64,000 bases of DNA from Rhodanobacter sp. DHB23 (GCF_014842975.1 NZ_JACYXK010000029.1:372001-436000), one strand, 5' to 3'. Positions 1 to 8,760 are shown, counted from the stretch's first letter. Numbers and translations: made by a program. The notes: a model not told the origin generated them from the sequence alone.

Positions 1-754
1 CCAGCGCAATGCCCATGATCGTCACCGTGAGCAGACCCGAATCGTGCGCAAGCCGGTTGGCGATGGTGAAGGCCAGCAGCACCGTCGCCAGCACGCCGAA
101 ATTCTGCAGGTACTCGGGAATCGACTGGCGGCGCAGCAGCAGGCCCAGCAGCCACGCCGCCAGCGCGCCTGTCGCCGCGCCGCAGAGCACCGTGCCGAGG
201 AACACGCTCAGCGCATGCCCCTGCTCGCGCGACACCACCACCTCGTAGACCAGCACGGCGAGCAATGCGCCCAGCGGATCGATCACGATGCCTTCCCAGC
301 GCAAGGCGTTGGCGATGCGCGCATTCGGCCGCAACGTGCGCAGCATCGGCGCGATCACGGTGGGCCCGGTGACGCAGGTGAGCGCGCCGAACAGCAGCGC
401 GATGGGCCAGGCCACGCCGGCCACCCAATGCGCCGCGGCGGCCAGCGACACGAGGGCGGCCAGCGCACCGTAGCTCACCAGCCCGCGCACCACGCCGCCG
501 ATGCCGGGCAGTTCGTGGAAACGCAAGGCGAGGCTGCCTTCGAACAGGATCAGCGCCACCGCCAGCGACACCATCGGGAACAGCAATCCGCCCAGCAGCG
601 CATCGGGTCGCAGCAGGCCGGACACAGGGCCAAGCAACAGGCCGGCGAGCAGCAGGAACACGATCGCGGGCAATTTCACCCGCCATGCCAGCCACTGGCA
701 CAGGAAGCCGATCACCAGCATGCCGGTCAGCACCAGGCCGGGTTCGATGCTCAT
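1..754 (-). CDS. Cation:proton antiporter, N-terminal part (runs off the window start)
   Basis: An open frame starts at ATG 754 on the reverse strand and continues without a stop to position 1, giving about 251 residues. It is almost entirely hydrophobic with repeated membrane spans, beginning MSIEPGLVLTGMLVIGFLC and followed by segments such as LPAIVFLLLAGLLLGP and CVTGPTVIAPMLRTLRPN. The CVTGPTVIAPMLR stretch resembles the conserved ion-binding region of the CPA1/NhaP-type Na+/H+ exchangers, where an acidic residue usually follows a T-x-P pattern. I infer an inner-membrane Na+(K+)/H+ exchanger for pH or salt homeostasis. The C-terminal half, including any TrkA-type regulatory domain, is outside the window, so subfamily and specificity cannot be settled. 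The gene is transcribed away from comM's 3' end. Confidence 0.8.
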   Translation of the reverse strand, partial: MSIEPGLVLTGMLVIGFLCQWLAWRVKLPAIVFLLLAGLLLGPVSGLLRPDALLGGLLFPMVSLAVALILFEGSLALRFHELPGIGGVVRGLVSYGALAALVSLAAAAHWVAGVAWPIALLFGALTCVTGPTVIAPMLRTLRPNARIANALRWEGIVIDPLGALLAVLVYEVVVSREQGHALSVFLGTVLCGAATGALAAWLLGLLLRRQSIPEYLQNFGVLATVLLAFTIANRLAHDSGLLTVTIMGIAL

Positions 755-878
755 CGCGATCCTTGGTCCGCGTCGCCAACCGCATCGGAACACGCGGCAG
801 CACGCTGCGTCCAGGCGATCCGTCCGGTTCCTGCCGGTCCACCCGAGCCCCAGGACTGCACGTCCGGCGTGCAGGCAG

Positions 879-2378
879 TCAGAAACGGCGGTACTGCAGT
901 GCCTCCGCAAGGTGTTCGCGCTCGAGCACGCCGGCGCCACCGTCGATGTCGGCGATGGTGCGCGCCACGCGCAACACGCGGTGGTAGGCGCGCGCGGACA
1001 GGCCGAGCTTCTCCAGCGCCTGTTCGTACCAGCGACGCTCGGCCTGGCCCAAGGCGCAGTCGCGCTCCAGTTCGCGGTGGTTGATCTCCGCGTTCGGTCG
1101 ACCCGCACGCATCAGGGCATGACGCCGCGCACCGAGCACGCGGGCGCGCACCGTGGCGGAGTCCTCGTCGTGCGGGCCGCGCGACGCATCCATTTCACGC
1201 AGCGGCAGCGACGGCACCTCGACCGCGAGGTCAATGCGATCCAGCAGCGGCCCGGAAATGCGCGAGCGATAGCGCTGGATCTGCTCCGGCGTGCACTGGC
1301 AGCGCCGGCGCGTGTCGCCGGCATGGCCGCAGGGGCATGGATTCATCGCCGCCACCAGCTGGAACTGTGCGGGGAAAGTGGATTGCCGGGCCGCACGCGA
1401 CACCACGATATGGCCGGATTCCAGTGGCTCGCGCAACACCTCCAGCACGTGCCGGCTGAATTCCGGCAACTCGTCGAGGAACAACACGCCGTTGTGCGCC
1501 AGCGAAATCTCGCCCGGTCGCGGCAGCGAACCGCCGCCCACCAGCGCCACCGCCGAGGCGGTGTGATGCGGTGCGCGGAATGGCCGGCGTCGCCAGCGTG
1601 CGGGATCGGTGGGCTGGCCAGCCACCGACAGCACCGCGCAGGTTTCCAGCGCCTCGGATTCGGAAAGCGGCGGCAGGATGCCTGGCAGGCGTTCGGCCAG
1701 CATGGTCTTGCCGGTGCCCGGCGGCCCCACCAGTAGCAGGTGATGACCGCCTACGGCCGCGATTTCCAGCGCGCGGCGTGCCTGCAACTGGCCGCGCACG
1801 TCGCGCAGATCCGGACCGTCGTAAATGCCGCCTTCGGTGTCGACGCCTGTAGGCGTCGCCAGGTCCTGAGCGCCGCGCAGCCAGCCGCAGACCTCGGCCA
1901 GCGAGTCGGCCACACGCACTTCCACCTCGGAAACCAGCGCGGCCTCGGCCGCGTTCGCCCGTGGCACCACCACCTTGCGGCCACGTGCGCGTGCGCGCAG
2001 CAGTGCCGGGAGCACGCCCGAGACGCTGCGCAACGAACCGCTTAGCGCCAGTTCGCCGAGGAATTCGCAATCGTCGAGCTTCTCGCGCGGCACCTGTCCG
2101 CTGGCGGCGAGGATGCCCAGCGCGATCGGCAGGTCGAAGCGGCCACCATCCTTGGGCAACTCGGCGGGTGCCAGATTCACGGTGACCTTGCGCCCCGGAT
2201 ACTCAAAGGCCGTGTTCTGGATGGCCACGCGCACGCGATCACGGGCCTCGCGCACGGCGGCCTCGGGCAAGCCCACGATATTGGTGGCCGGCAGGCCACC
2301 GGAGAGATGAACCTCGACCATCACCTGCGGCGCAGCGATGCCCTCCTGCGCGCGACTGAGGGTGACGGCGAGGCTCAT
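879..2378 (-). CDS. comM: YifB/ComM family Mg-chelatase-like AAA+ ATPase
   Basis: This 499-residue protein has the ComM/YifB architecture: an N-terminal ChlI-type fold (LSGGLPATNIVGLPEAAVRE near residues 26-45, NLAPAELPKDGGRFDLPIA near 68-86), an AAA+ core with Walker A GPPGTGKT at residues 218-225 and Walker B GVLFLDELPEF near 300, and the family's MNPCPCGHAG cysteine motif. ComM is known as a helicase that promotes branch migration during natural transformation, so a cytoplasmic role in uptake and integration of DNA is the likely function. Length matches the family (about 500 aa). It starts at ATG 2378, about 180 bp downstream of ubiK on the same strand. Confidence 0.93.
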   Translation of the reverse strand: MSLAVTLSRAQEGIAAPQVMVEVHLSGGLPATNIVGLPEAAVREARDRVRVAIQNTAFEYPGRKVTVNLAPAELPKDGGRFDLPIALGILAASGQVPREKLDDCEFLGELALSGSLRSVSGVLPALLRARARGRKVVVPRANAAEAALVSEVEVRVADSLAEVCGWLRGAQDLATPTGVDTEGGIYDGPDLRDVRGQLQARRALEIAAVGGHHLLLVGPPGTGKTMLAERLPGILPPLSESEALETCAVLSVAGQPTDPARWRRRPFRAPHHTASAVALVGGGSLPRPGEISLAHNGVLFLDELPEFSRHVLEVLREPLESGHIVVSRAARQSTFPAQFQLVAAMNPCPCGHAGDTRRRCQCTPEQIQRYRSRISGPLLDRIDLAVEVPSLPLREMDASRGPHDEDSATVRARVLGARRHALMRAGRPNAEINHRELERDCALGQAERRWYEQALEKLGLSARAYHRVLRVARTIADIDGGAGVLEREHLAEALQYRRF

Positions 2379-2498
2379 GCGGCCGTTCCTTGCCGAAACG
2401 CGTGCCGGCCCACGAGTCGAGCCATCGGCCGGCTCGCCTGGAAGCCGCGGTCACGCACCCGCATCGAACACTCCATGTGCAGCGTCAGTCGTAAATAA

Positions 2499-2546
2499 CC
2501 GCCCCCGATCGCAAAACTCGGGGTGAGGGTGACGAATCGGGGGCGG
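2499..2546 (-). terminator. Possible terminator downstream of ubiK
   Basis: The arms CCGCCCCCGAT (2499-2509) and ATCGGGGGCGG (2536-2546) are perfectly complementary over 11 bp, with a long 26-nt loop. On the reverse strand the stem is followed by TTATTTAC, a weak T-rich run. It lies between ubiK and comM and could separate their transcription. The long loop makes this tentative. Confidence 0.4.
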
Positions 2547-2557
2547 CTCCCGGGAGG

Positions 2558-2815
2558 CTAGTCCCCGCGGGCGGCGACGGCGGCCTCGAGTTCGGCCACG
2601 CGCCGCTCCAGTTCCTCGACCTTGGCGCGGGTGCGTGCAAGCACCTGGCTCTGGACATCGAACTCTTCGCGGGTGACCAGGTCGAGGCGGCGCAATCCCT
2701 GTGCCAGGACATCGTGGAAATTGGTTCGCAGATCCTGCTGCGCCTGTGCCACTCCGGGCGGAACCAATGATGCCAGGCGTCGTGCCAGCTGATCGATATC
2801 CAGCCTATCCATCAT
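2558..2815 (-). CDS. ubiK: UbiK/BMFP-family ubiquinone biosynthesis accessory factor
   Basis: A small 85-residue protein (84 if the second in-frame ATG at 2812 is used). It has the BMFP/YqiC pattern: an N-terminal amphipathic helix (DQLARRLASLVPPGVAQAQQ), a central FDVQSQVLARTRAKVEELE segment and a C-terminal coiled coil rich in Glu, Arg and Val (VEELERRVAELEAAVAAR). UbiK in Escherichia coli is a trimeric, lipid-binding partner of UbiJ needed for efficient aerobic ubiquinone synthesis. The assignment rests on length, the FxVQ...LxRTRxKVxxLExR pattern and the coiled coil. It is divergent from glnB, with a 183-bp shared upstream region. Confidence 0.85.
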   Translation of the reverse strand: MMDRLDIDQLARRLASLVPPGVAQAQQDLRTNFHDVLAQGLRRLDLVTREEFDVQSQVLARTRAKVEELERRVAELEAAVAARGD

Positions 2816-2894
2816 GGACGGCGCCTCGAACTTGTCGAAAGAGAGTTTCCATGAACGAAAGGTGGGCGCACCATCGGCGGATTCCGTTATTTGG

Positions 2895-3337
<443 letters not shown>

Positions 3338-3387
3338 GACTTGTCCACAACTTATTGGGTTGACCCGGCCGATTTTGCCCGATATGT

Positions 3388-3578
3388 TGTGCCGGTCGGT
3401 GCCCTGCCAGACGCGATCGTCGGCCGGGCTCAAAAGGGAATCCGGTGCGAATCCGGAACTGCCCCGCAGCGGTAAGTGGAAACGAACGTCTCGATAGCGC
3501 ACTGATCCACAGCGATCGGGAAGCGGAGACCAGTAGGCGGGCACAGGCCCACGTCCACGAGTCCGAAGACCTGCCGAC
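3388..3578 (+). promoter_or_regulatory. Cobalamin (AdoCbl-type) riboswitch upstream of nrdA
   Basis: The conserved blocks of the cobalamin riboswitch appear in order: GGGAATCCGGTGCGAATCCGG (start near 3436), the B12-box-like CTGCCCCGCAGCGGTAAGTG (3459-3478), GAAGCGGAGACCAGTAGGC (near 3520-3539) and the closing AGTCCGAAGACCTGCC (3560-3575). It begins about 50 bp after glnB and ends about 165 bp before nrdA, so its target is the nrdAB operon. Cobalamin riboswitches usually repress expression when adenosylcobalamin is abundant. Placement before a B12-independent reductase implies that a B12-dependent (class II) enzyme exists elsewhere. Confidence 0.93.
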
Positions 3579-3579
3579 G

Positions 3580-3658
3580 CGGCATGGCCATAGCGCCATG
3601 CCGGGTGGTGGCGGCTTCCGCGGGGAGGCGCGTCGGATCGTCGGGCCCTTGCGCCCGA
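3580..3658 (+). promoter_or_regulatory. Two hairpins after the riboswitch aptamer (candidate expression platform)
   Basis: CGGCATGG (3580-3587) and CCATGCCG (3596-3603) form a perfect 8-bp stem with an 8-nt loop immediately after the aptamer. A second stem, TCGGGC/GCCCGA, lies at 3641-3658. Neither is followed by a T-run, so a simple intrinsic terminator is not evident. Control could act through Rho or through translation. These are the only clear structures between the aptamer and the nrdA start. Confidence 0.4.
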
Positions 3659-3741
3659 TGGGCGACCGTCCGCGGGCAACCACTGCATCAGCCCTGCGCG
3701 CGGGAGCAGGCGGTTGATCGCCACGGCCTGGAGCCACCGAC

Positions 3742-6219
3742 ATGCAGCCTCTCGATACCGATACCCGCGAGCTTCCCGCTGCGCGCGCGGAGTCGTCCCC
3801 GCTTTCCGCCGAAGTACCGGCCTCCACCGGCGAAGCCTTCGCCCTCACCCCGCCGCACAACCCCGGCCAGATGCGCGTGACCAAGCGCAACGGCCGCCAG
3901 GAAGTGGTGGACGTGAACAAGATCGTGCGCGCCGTGACCCGCAGCAGCGAAGGCCTGCACGGCGTCGATCCGCTGCGCGTGGCACTGAAGACCATCGGCG
4001 GCCTGTACGACGGCGCCACCACGCAGGAACTGGACCAGCTTTCGATCCGCACCGCCGCCGCGCTCACCGCGGAAGAGCCCGAATACGGCCAGCTCGCCGC
4101 ACGCCTGCTGGGCGCCTTCATCGACAAGGAAGTGAGCGGCCAGGAAATCCAGAGCTTCTCGCAGTCCATCGCGCGCGGCGCCGAGCTGGGTATCCTCAAC
4201 GAACGCCTGCGCGATTTCGTCGCCACCAACGCGCGCAAGCTCAACGACGCCATCGACCCGCTCGCCACGCGCCGCTTCGAATACTTCGGCCTGCGCACGG
4301 TGTACGACCGCTACCTGCTGCGCCATCCGCAGAAGCGCCTGGTGATCGAGACGCCGCAGCACTTCTTCATGCGCATCGCCTGCGCGCTGGGCGGCAGCGA
4401 GATCGGTGAAACGCTTGAGCTGTACCGCCTGCTCTCCTCGCTGGAATACATCGCCAGTTCGCCCACGCTGTTCAACGCCGGCACCGCGCACGAACAGCTC
4501 AGCTCCTGTTTCCTGCTCGACTCGCCGGCCGATTCGCTGGAATCGATCTACGAGAAGTACGGCGACGTGGCCAAGCTCAGCAAGTTCGCCGGCGGCATCG
4601 GCCTGGCCTACTCGCGCGTGCGTTCGCGCGGCTCGTTGATCAAGGGCACCAACGGCCACTCCAACGGCCTGGTGCCATGGCTGAAGACGCTGGACGCCTC
4701 GGTCGCGGCGGTGAACCAGGGCGGCAAGCGCAAGGGCGCGGCCTGCGTGTACCTGGAACCGTGGCACGGCGACATCGAGGAATTCCTCGAACTGCGTGAC
4801 AACACCGGCGACGACGCCCGCCGCACGCACAACCTCAACCTGGCCAACTGGATCCCGGACGAATTCATGCGCCGCGTGGAGGGCGACGGCGAATGGTCGC
4901 TGTTCGACCCAAAGGTGGTGCCGCACTTCGTGGACAGCTGGGGCGAGGCGTTCGAGCAGGCCTACCGAGAAGCGGAGGCCGCCGGCCTCGCCGTGAAGAA
5001 AGTGAAGGCACGCGAGCTGTACGCGCGCATGCTGCGCACGCTGGCGCAGACCGGCAACGGCTGGATGACCTTCAAGGACCGCAGCAACGCCACCAGTAAC
5101 CAGACAGCCAAGGCGGAAAACGTCATCCACCTGTCGAACCTGTGCACCGAGATCCTCGAGGTCACCAACGCCGGCGAGACCGCGGTGTGCAACCTCGGCT
5201 CGGTCAACCTCTCGCGCCACGTGGTCGACGGCCGCTTCGACTTCGACAAGCTCGCCGCCACCGTGCGCACCGCGGTGCGCCAGCTCGACCGCGTGATCGA
5301 CCTCAACTTCTACCCGATCGACACCGCCAGGACGGCGAACAGCAAGTGGCGTCCGGTCGGCCTGGGCGTGATGGGCCTGCAGGACGTGTTCTTCAAGCTG
5401 CGCCTGCCGTTCGATTCGGTCGAAGCGCTGGAGCTGTCCACGCGCATCGCCGAGGAGATCTATTACAACGCGCTGTCGCAGTCGAACGAGCTGGCGATGG
5501 AGCACGGCGCGCATCCGGGCTTCGCCGAAAGCCGCGCGGCCAACGGTGAGCTGCAGTTCGACTACTGGACCAACGCCACGCCAAACGACTCTGCACGCTG
5601 GGACGCGCTGCGCGAGGCTATCAAGGCCAAGGGCTTGCGCAACTCGCTGCTGATCGCGATCGCGCCGACCGCCACCATCGCCTCGATCGCCGGCTGCTAC
5701 GAGTGCATCGAGCCGCAGGTGAGCAACCTGTTCAAGCGCGAGACGCTATCCGGCGACTTCCTCGTGGTGAACCGCTATCTCGCCGACGAGCTGAAGACGC
5801 TGGGCCTGTGGACGCCGGAAGTGCGCGATGCGATCAAACTGGCGGAAGGCTCGATCCAGGGCATCAGCGCGATCCCGGAACGCCTGCGCGCGATCTACCG
5901 CACGGTGTGGGAACTGCCGCAGAAGGCGCTGATCGACCTCGGCGCCGCGCGCGGCGCGTACATCGACCAGAGCCAGTCGCTGAACCTGTTCATGGAGAAC
6001 CCGAACATAGGCCAGCTCTCTTCCATGTACATGTACGCGTGGAAGTCCGGCATCAAGACCACGTACTACCTGCGCTCGCGCCCGGCGACCAAGATTGCCA
6101 AGACCACGGTGTCGGCCGCGGCGATGGCGAAGCCCGCGGTCACCAGCGACCAGGAACAGGCAACGGCGGCGGTGTTCTGCTCGCTGGAGAACCCTGAGTA
6201 TTGCGAGGCTTGCCAGTAA
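3742..6219 (+). CDS. nrdA: Class Ia ribonucleoside-diphosphate reductase, alpha subunit
   Basis: This 825-residue protein catalyses reduction of ribonucleoside diphosphates to deoxyribonucleotides. An ATP-cone (RVTKRNGRQEVVDVNKIVRAV onward, about residues 47-140) gives allosteric activity control. The catalytic parts are visible: the thiol in SSCFLLDS, the radical-site triad NLCTEI, the second redox Cys in ETAVCNLGSVNLS, the paired radical-transfer tyrosines in KTTYYLRSRP, and the C-terminal thiol pair CEACQ. The start at 3742 follows CTGGAG; about 45 poorly conserved residues precede the ATP-cone. It forms an operon with nrdB under the upstream cobalamin riboswitch. Confidence 0.97.
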   Translation: MQPLDTDTRELPAARAESSPLSAEVPASTGEAFALTPPHNPGQMRVTKRNGRQEVVDVNKIVRAVTRSSEGLHGVDPLRVALKTIGGLYDGATTQELDQLSIRTAAALTAEEPEYGQLAARLLGAFIDKEVSGQEIQSFSQSIARGAELGILNERLRDFVATNARKLNDAIDPLATRRFEYFGLRTVYDRYLLRHPQKRLVIETPQHFFMRIACALGGSEIGETLELYRLLSSLEYIASSPTLFNAGTAHEQLSSCFLLDSPADSLESIYEKYGDVAKLSKFAGGIGLAYSRVRSRGSLIKGTNGHSNGLVPWLKTLDASVAAVNQGGKRKGAACVYLEPWHGDIEEFLELRDNTGDDARRTHNLNLANWIPDEFMRRVEGDGEWSLFDPKVVPHFVDSWGEAFEQAYREAEAAGLAVKKVKARELYARMLRTLAQTGNGWMTFKDRSNATSNQTAKAENVIHLSNLCTEILEVTNAGETAVCNLGSVNLSRHVVDGRFDFDKLAATVRTAVRQLDRVIDLNFYPIDTARTANSKWRPVGLGVMGLQDVFFKLRLPFDSVEALELSTRIAEEIYYNALSQSNELAMEHGAHPGFAESRAANGELQFDYWTNATPNDSARWDALREAIKAKGLRNSLLIAIAPTATIASIAGCYECIEPQVSNLFKRETLSGDFLVVNRYLADELKTLGLWTPEVRDAIKLAEGSIQGISAIPERLRAIYRTVWELPQKALIDLGAARGAYIDQSQSLNLFMENPNIGQLSSMYMYAWKSGIKTTYYLRSRPATKIAKTTVSAAAMAKPAVTSDQEQATAAVFCSLENPEYCEACQ

Positions 6220-6230
6220 TCCGCTCGCAG

Positions 6231-6370
6231 CCCCTCTCCCACCGGGAGAGGGGTTGAGGGTAAGGGTTCGGGCAGAGCGCGCGGACGGACCTTGCGATCA
6301 AATTCATCGACGCGCTTCGCCCGGACCCTCATCCGCCCCTACGGGGCACCTTCTCCCGAAGGGAGAAGGG
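6231..6370. repeat. Pair of REP-like hairpins between nrdA and nrdB
   Basis: CCCCTCTCCC (6231-6240) pairs with GGGAGAGGGG (6244-6253), and CCTTCTCCC-gaa-GGGAGAAGG forms a second hairpin around 6349-6369. They sit in mutually inverted context within the 183-bp nrdA-nrdB gap, which is otherwise gene-free. The same CTCTCCC/GGGAGAG family recurs at 35415-35440. Such elements may stabilise or attenuate the operon mRNA; no T-run follows either hairpin. Confidence 0.8.
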
Positions 6371-6402
6371 ATGTTCATCCAACGCTTCATCAAGGAACGC
6401 CC

Positions 6403-7428
6403 ATGTCCGCCCAACCCGAACGCACCCAGCACATCCTCGATCCGGGCTTCGAACTCACCTTGCGCCCGATGCGCTATCCCGAGTTCTACGAGATGTACCG
6501 CAACGCGATCAAGAACACCTGGACCGTGGACGAGGTGGATTTCTCGCTGGACACCACCGACCTGCGCTCGAAGATGAGCGAGGCCGACCGCCACCTGATC
6601 CACCGCCTGATCGCGTTCTTCGCCACCGGCGACACCATCGTGGCGAACAACCTGGTGCTGAACCTGTACCAGCACATCAATGCGCCGGAAGCGCGCATGT
6701 ACCTGTCGCGCCAGCTGTACGAGGAAGCACTGCACGTGCAGTTCTACCTGACCTTGCTGGACACCTACATTCCCGATCCGGGCGAACGCAACAAGGCCTT
6801 TGCCGCCATCGAGAACATCCCGTCGATCCGCCAGAAGGGCGAGTTCTGCTTCAAGTGGATCGACTCCATCCAGGACCTGCAAAGGCTGCAGACGCGCGAA
6901 CAGCGCCGCCAGTTCCTGCTCAACCTGATCTGCTTCGCCGCCTGCATCGAAGGCCTGTTCTTCTTCGCCGCGTTCGCCTACGTGTACTTCCTGCGCTCGC
7001 GCGGCCTGCTGCACGGGCTGGCCTCGGGCACCAACTGGGTATTCCGCGACGAGAGCTGCCACATGGCGTTTGCGTTCGACGTGGTTCGCACGGTGCGCGC
7101 GGAAGAGCCGGACCTGTTCGACGACGGCATGCGCACGCAGATCGAGGAAATGCTGGAAGACGCCATCGCCTGCGAGACGCAATTCGCCGAAGACGTGCTC
7201 TCCGGCGGCGTGGCCGGCCTCTCGGCGAAGGACATGCGCCAGTACCTCGAATACTGCGCGGACCAGCGCCTGGCCCAGCTCGACCTGCCGAAGAAATACG
7301 GCGCGAAGAACCCGTTCGACTTCATGGACCTGCAGGACGTGCAGGAAGTCACCAACTTCTTCGAGCGCCGCGTGTCGGCGTACCAGGTCGGCGTGCAGGG
7401 CGAAGTCGCGTTCGACATGGCGTTCTGA
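6403..7428 (+). CDS. nrdB: Class Ia ribonucleoside-diphosphate reductase, beta subunit
   Basis: A 341-residue ferritin-like protein that houses the di-iron/tyrosyl radical cofactor used by NrdA. Carboxylate and histidine ligands are seen in YEEALHVQFY (E-x-x-H, with the radical Tyr four residues after the His), in CIEGLFFF and in RDESCHMAFA (E-x-x-H). The radical tyrosine is therefore present, so this is a tyrosyl-radical beta subunit and not an R2c-type variant lacking it. The start at 6403 has AAGGA at good spacing; the upstream ATG at 6371 has no homology-supported sequence. It is co-transcribed with nrdA. Confidence 0.96.
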   Translation: MSAQPERTQHILDPGFELTLRPMRYPEFYEMYRNAIKNTWTVDEVDFSLDTTDLRSKMSEADRHLIHRLIAFFATGDTIVANNLVLNLYQHINAPEARMYLSRQLYEEALHVQFYLTLLDTYIPDPGERNKAFAAIENIPSIRQKGEFCFKWIDSIQDLQRLQTREQRRQFLLNLICFAACIEGLFFFAAFAYVYFLRSRGLLHGLASGTNWVFRDESCHMAFAFDVVRTVRAEEPDLFDDGMRTQIEEMLEDAIACETQFAEDVLSGGVAGLSAKDMRQYLEYCADQRLAQLDLPKKYGAKNPFDFMDLQDVQEVTNFFERRVSAYQVGVQGEVAFDMAF

Positions 7429-7442
7429 AAGGCAACGCCCGC

Positions 7443-7480
7443 TTGACCTGTAACGGACGTTACATGTAACGTCCGTTACA
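7443..7480 (+). promoter_or_regulatory. Tandem TetR-type operator and promoter overlapping the tetR start codon
   Basis: Positions 7449-7480 are a perfect 32-bp palindrome made of two abutting 16-bp near-palindromes, TGTAACGGACGTTACA and TGTAACGTCCGTTACA, each with 7-bp arms around a 2-bp centre. TTGACC (7443-7448) is a good -35 element, and TAACGT at 7467-7472 is a possible -10 with 18-bp spacing. That places the transcript start at or beside the ATG at 7480. The arrangement suggests autorepression by two TetR dimers. Confidence 0.8.
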
Positions 7481-8049
7481 TGATGACGCGAAAAGAAGCG
7501 CTGGTCGACTCCATCGTCGCCTACCTGCTCGAACACGGGCTGGCCGACCTTTCGCTGCGTCCGCTGGCCGCGGCCACCGGCACCAGCGCACGCCTGCTCA
7601 TCTACCACTTCGAATCGAAGGAAGGCCTGCTCACCGAGATCCTCGAGGCCATGCAGGCCCGGCTCCGGCAGTCCTTCGCGCGCCTGCTGGAGCCGCAGGC
7701 CGGCGGCAAGCAGCCGCAACCGCCGCTCAAGCTGCTCTGGCACTGGGCGATCGCCGATGCGAACTACCCCTATTTCAAGCTGCTCTACGAATTGCAGATA
7801 CTCGCCATCCAGAATCCGGAGGCGTACGCGCAGTATCTGCAGCGCAACGCCCTGAACTGGTCGGACCTGATCCTCTCGATAATCCCGGCACCGCGGCGCG
7901 ACCCTGCCTTCGCCACGCTGTGCGGCGCCGTCTTCGACGGCCTTTTCCTCGAACTCATGGGCACCGGCGACCGCAAGCGGACGACGCAGGCGCTCGACCG
8001 TTTCATCCGCATCGTCGGCGATGCCCGTGCATTCCGGGCCGACACCTGA
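7480..8049 (+). CDS. TetR/AcrR family transcriptional regulator
   Basis: A 189-residue repressor-type protein. The N-terminal helix-turn-helix is recognisable in ALVDSIVAYLLEHGLADLSLRPLAAATGTSARLLIYHFESKEGLL (about residues 6-50), where the conserved TetR recognition-helix end Y-H-F-x-S-K-E-G-L-L is intact. The C-terminal ligand-binding domain is all-helical with no close signature. The start codon overlaps the tandem palindromic operator, leaving no room for a ribosome binding site, so the message may be leaderless. CPBP protease gene 8069-8743 follows after 19 bp and is likely co-transcribed. The effector is unknown. Confidence 0.88.
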   Translation: MMTRKEALVDSIVAYLLEHGLADLSLRPLAAATGTSARLLIYHFESKEGLLTEILEAMQARLRQSFARLLEPQAGGKQPQPPLKLLWHWAIADANYPYFKLLYELQILAIQNPEAYAQYLQRNALNWSDLILSIIPAPRRDPAFATLCGAVFDGLFLELMGTGDRKRTTQALDRFIRIVGDARAFRADT

Positions 8050-8068
8050 CCCGCCAAACGAGGCATCC

Positions 8069-8743
8069 ATGCGCGGCTTGTTCGATCACCTGAAGGCAAT
8101 CCGGACGCGCCAATGGCTCACCAGCCTTGTCGGCCTGCTGCTCGCCCTGGGCGTGGTCAGCCTGCCCTTCGGCATCTGGGACCATGAATTCGCCGGCATC
8201 GGGCACCTGCTCGGCAACGAGGCGATCTGGTGGACTTATGTCGCCGTGATGCTGCTCTACGTGCGACGGGTCGAGCGGCGGCCCTTGTCGTCGGTCGGCT
8301 TCCGCCCGCCGGGCATCGCCAACAGCGTCATCGGCGTGCTCGCCGGCGCAGTCGTGCTGGCGGTATTCGCAGCCATGTATTTCCTCATCCTGCCCGCACT
8401 CCATCTCGACGATTCGGCAGTCGCCACGGCCAACGGCGGCGCCCTGATGGCCACGCCGTGGTGGTGGCGCTTCATTTCCACGGTGCGCGCGGCGGTGGCG
8501 GAGGAACTGCTGTTCCGCGGGTATGCAATGGGGCGCATCGAAGAACTGACCGGGAGCCGCGCCGTCGCGACCATGCTGTCCCTTGCCGTATTCACGGTCG
8601 ACCACGTGACGTACTGGGGCTGGAGCCATGAGCTGATCGTCGCCGTCGGCGGACTGGCCTTCTCGCTGCTCTACCTGTGGCGCCGCAACCTGTGGGTCAA
8701 CATCATCGCGCACTTCATCGTGGACGCCGCCACGGTTCTCTGA
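8069..8743 (+). CDS. CPBP-family intramembrane glutamic endopeptidase
   Basis: A 224-residue polytopic membrane protein with the three motifs of the CPBP (ABI, CAAX protease and bacteriocin-processing) family: EELLFRG (E-E-x-x-x-R) followed by FTVDH (F-x-x-x-H) and HFIVD (H-x-x-x-D/N) near the C terminus. The glutamate pair and histidines form the expected active site within the membrane. The start at 8069 was chosen because it begins just before the first membrane span and follows CGAGG. Substrate is unknown. Tight spacing to the TetR gene suggests the pair is one regulated unit. Confidence 0.85.
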   Translation: MRGLFDHLKAIRTRQWLTSLVGLLLALGVVSLPFGIWDHEFAGIGHLLGNEAIWWTYVAVMLLYVRRVERRPLSSVGFRPPGIANSVIGVLAGAVVLAVFAAMYFLILPALHLDDSAVATANGGALMATPWWWRFISTVRAAVAEELLFRGYAMGRIEELTGSRAVATMLSLAVFTVDHVTYWGWSHELIVAVGGLAFSLLYLWRRNLWVNIIAHFIVDAATVL

Positions 8744-8760
8744 CCGCCGGCCGGCCACCG

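Noticed and set aside
6403-7428. Possibility that NrdB is an R2c-type (Mn/Fe, no Tyr radical) subunit, given the B12 switch
   Set aside because: A tyrosine stands four residues after the metal-ligand His, as in the E. coli radical subunit.
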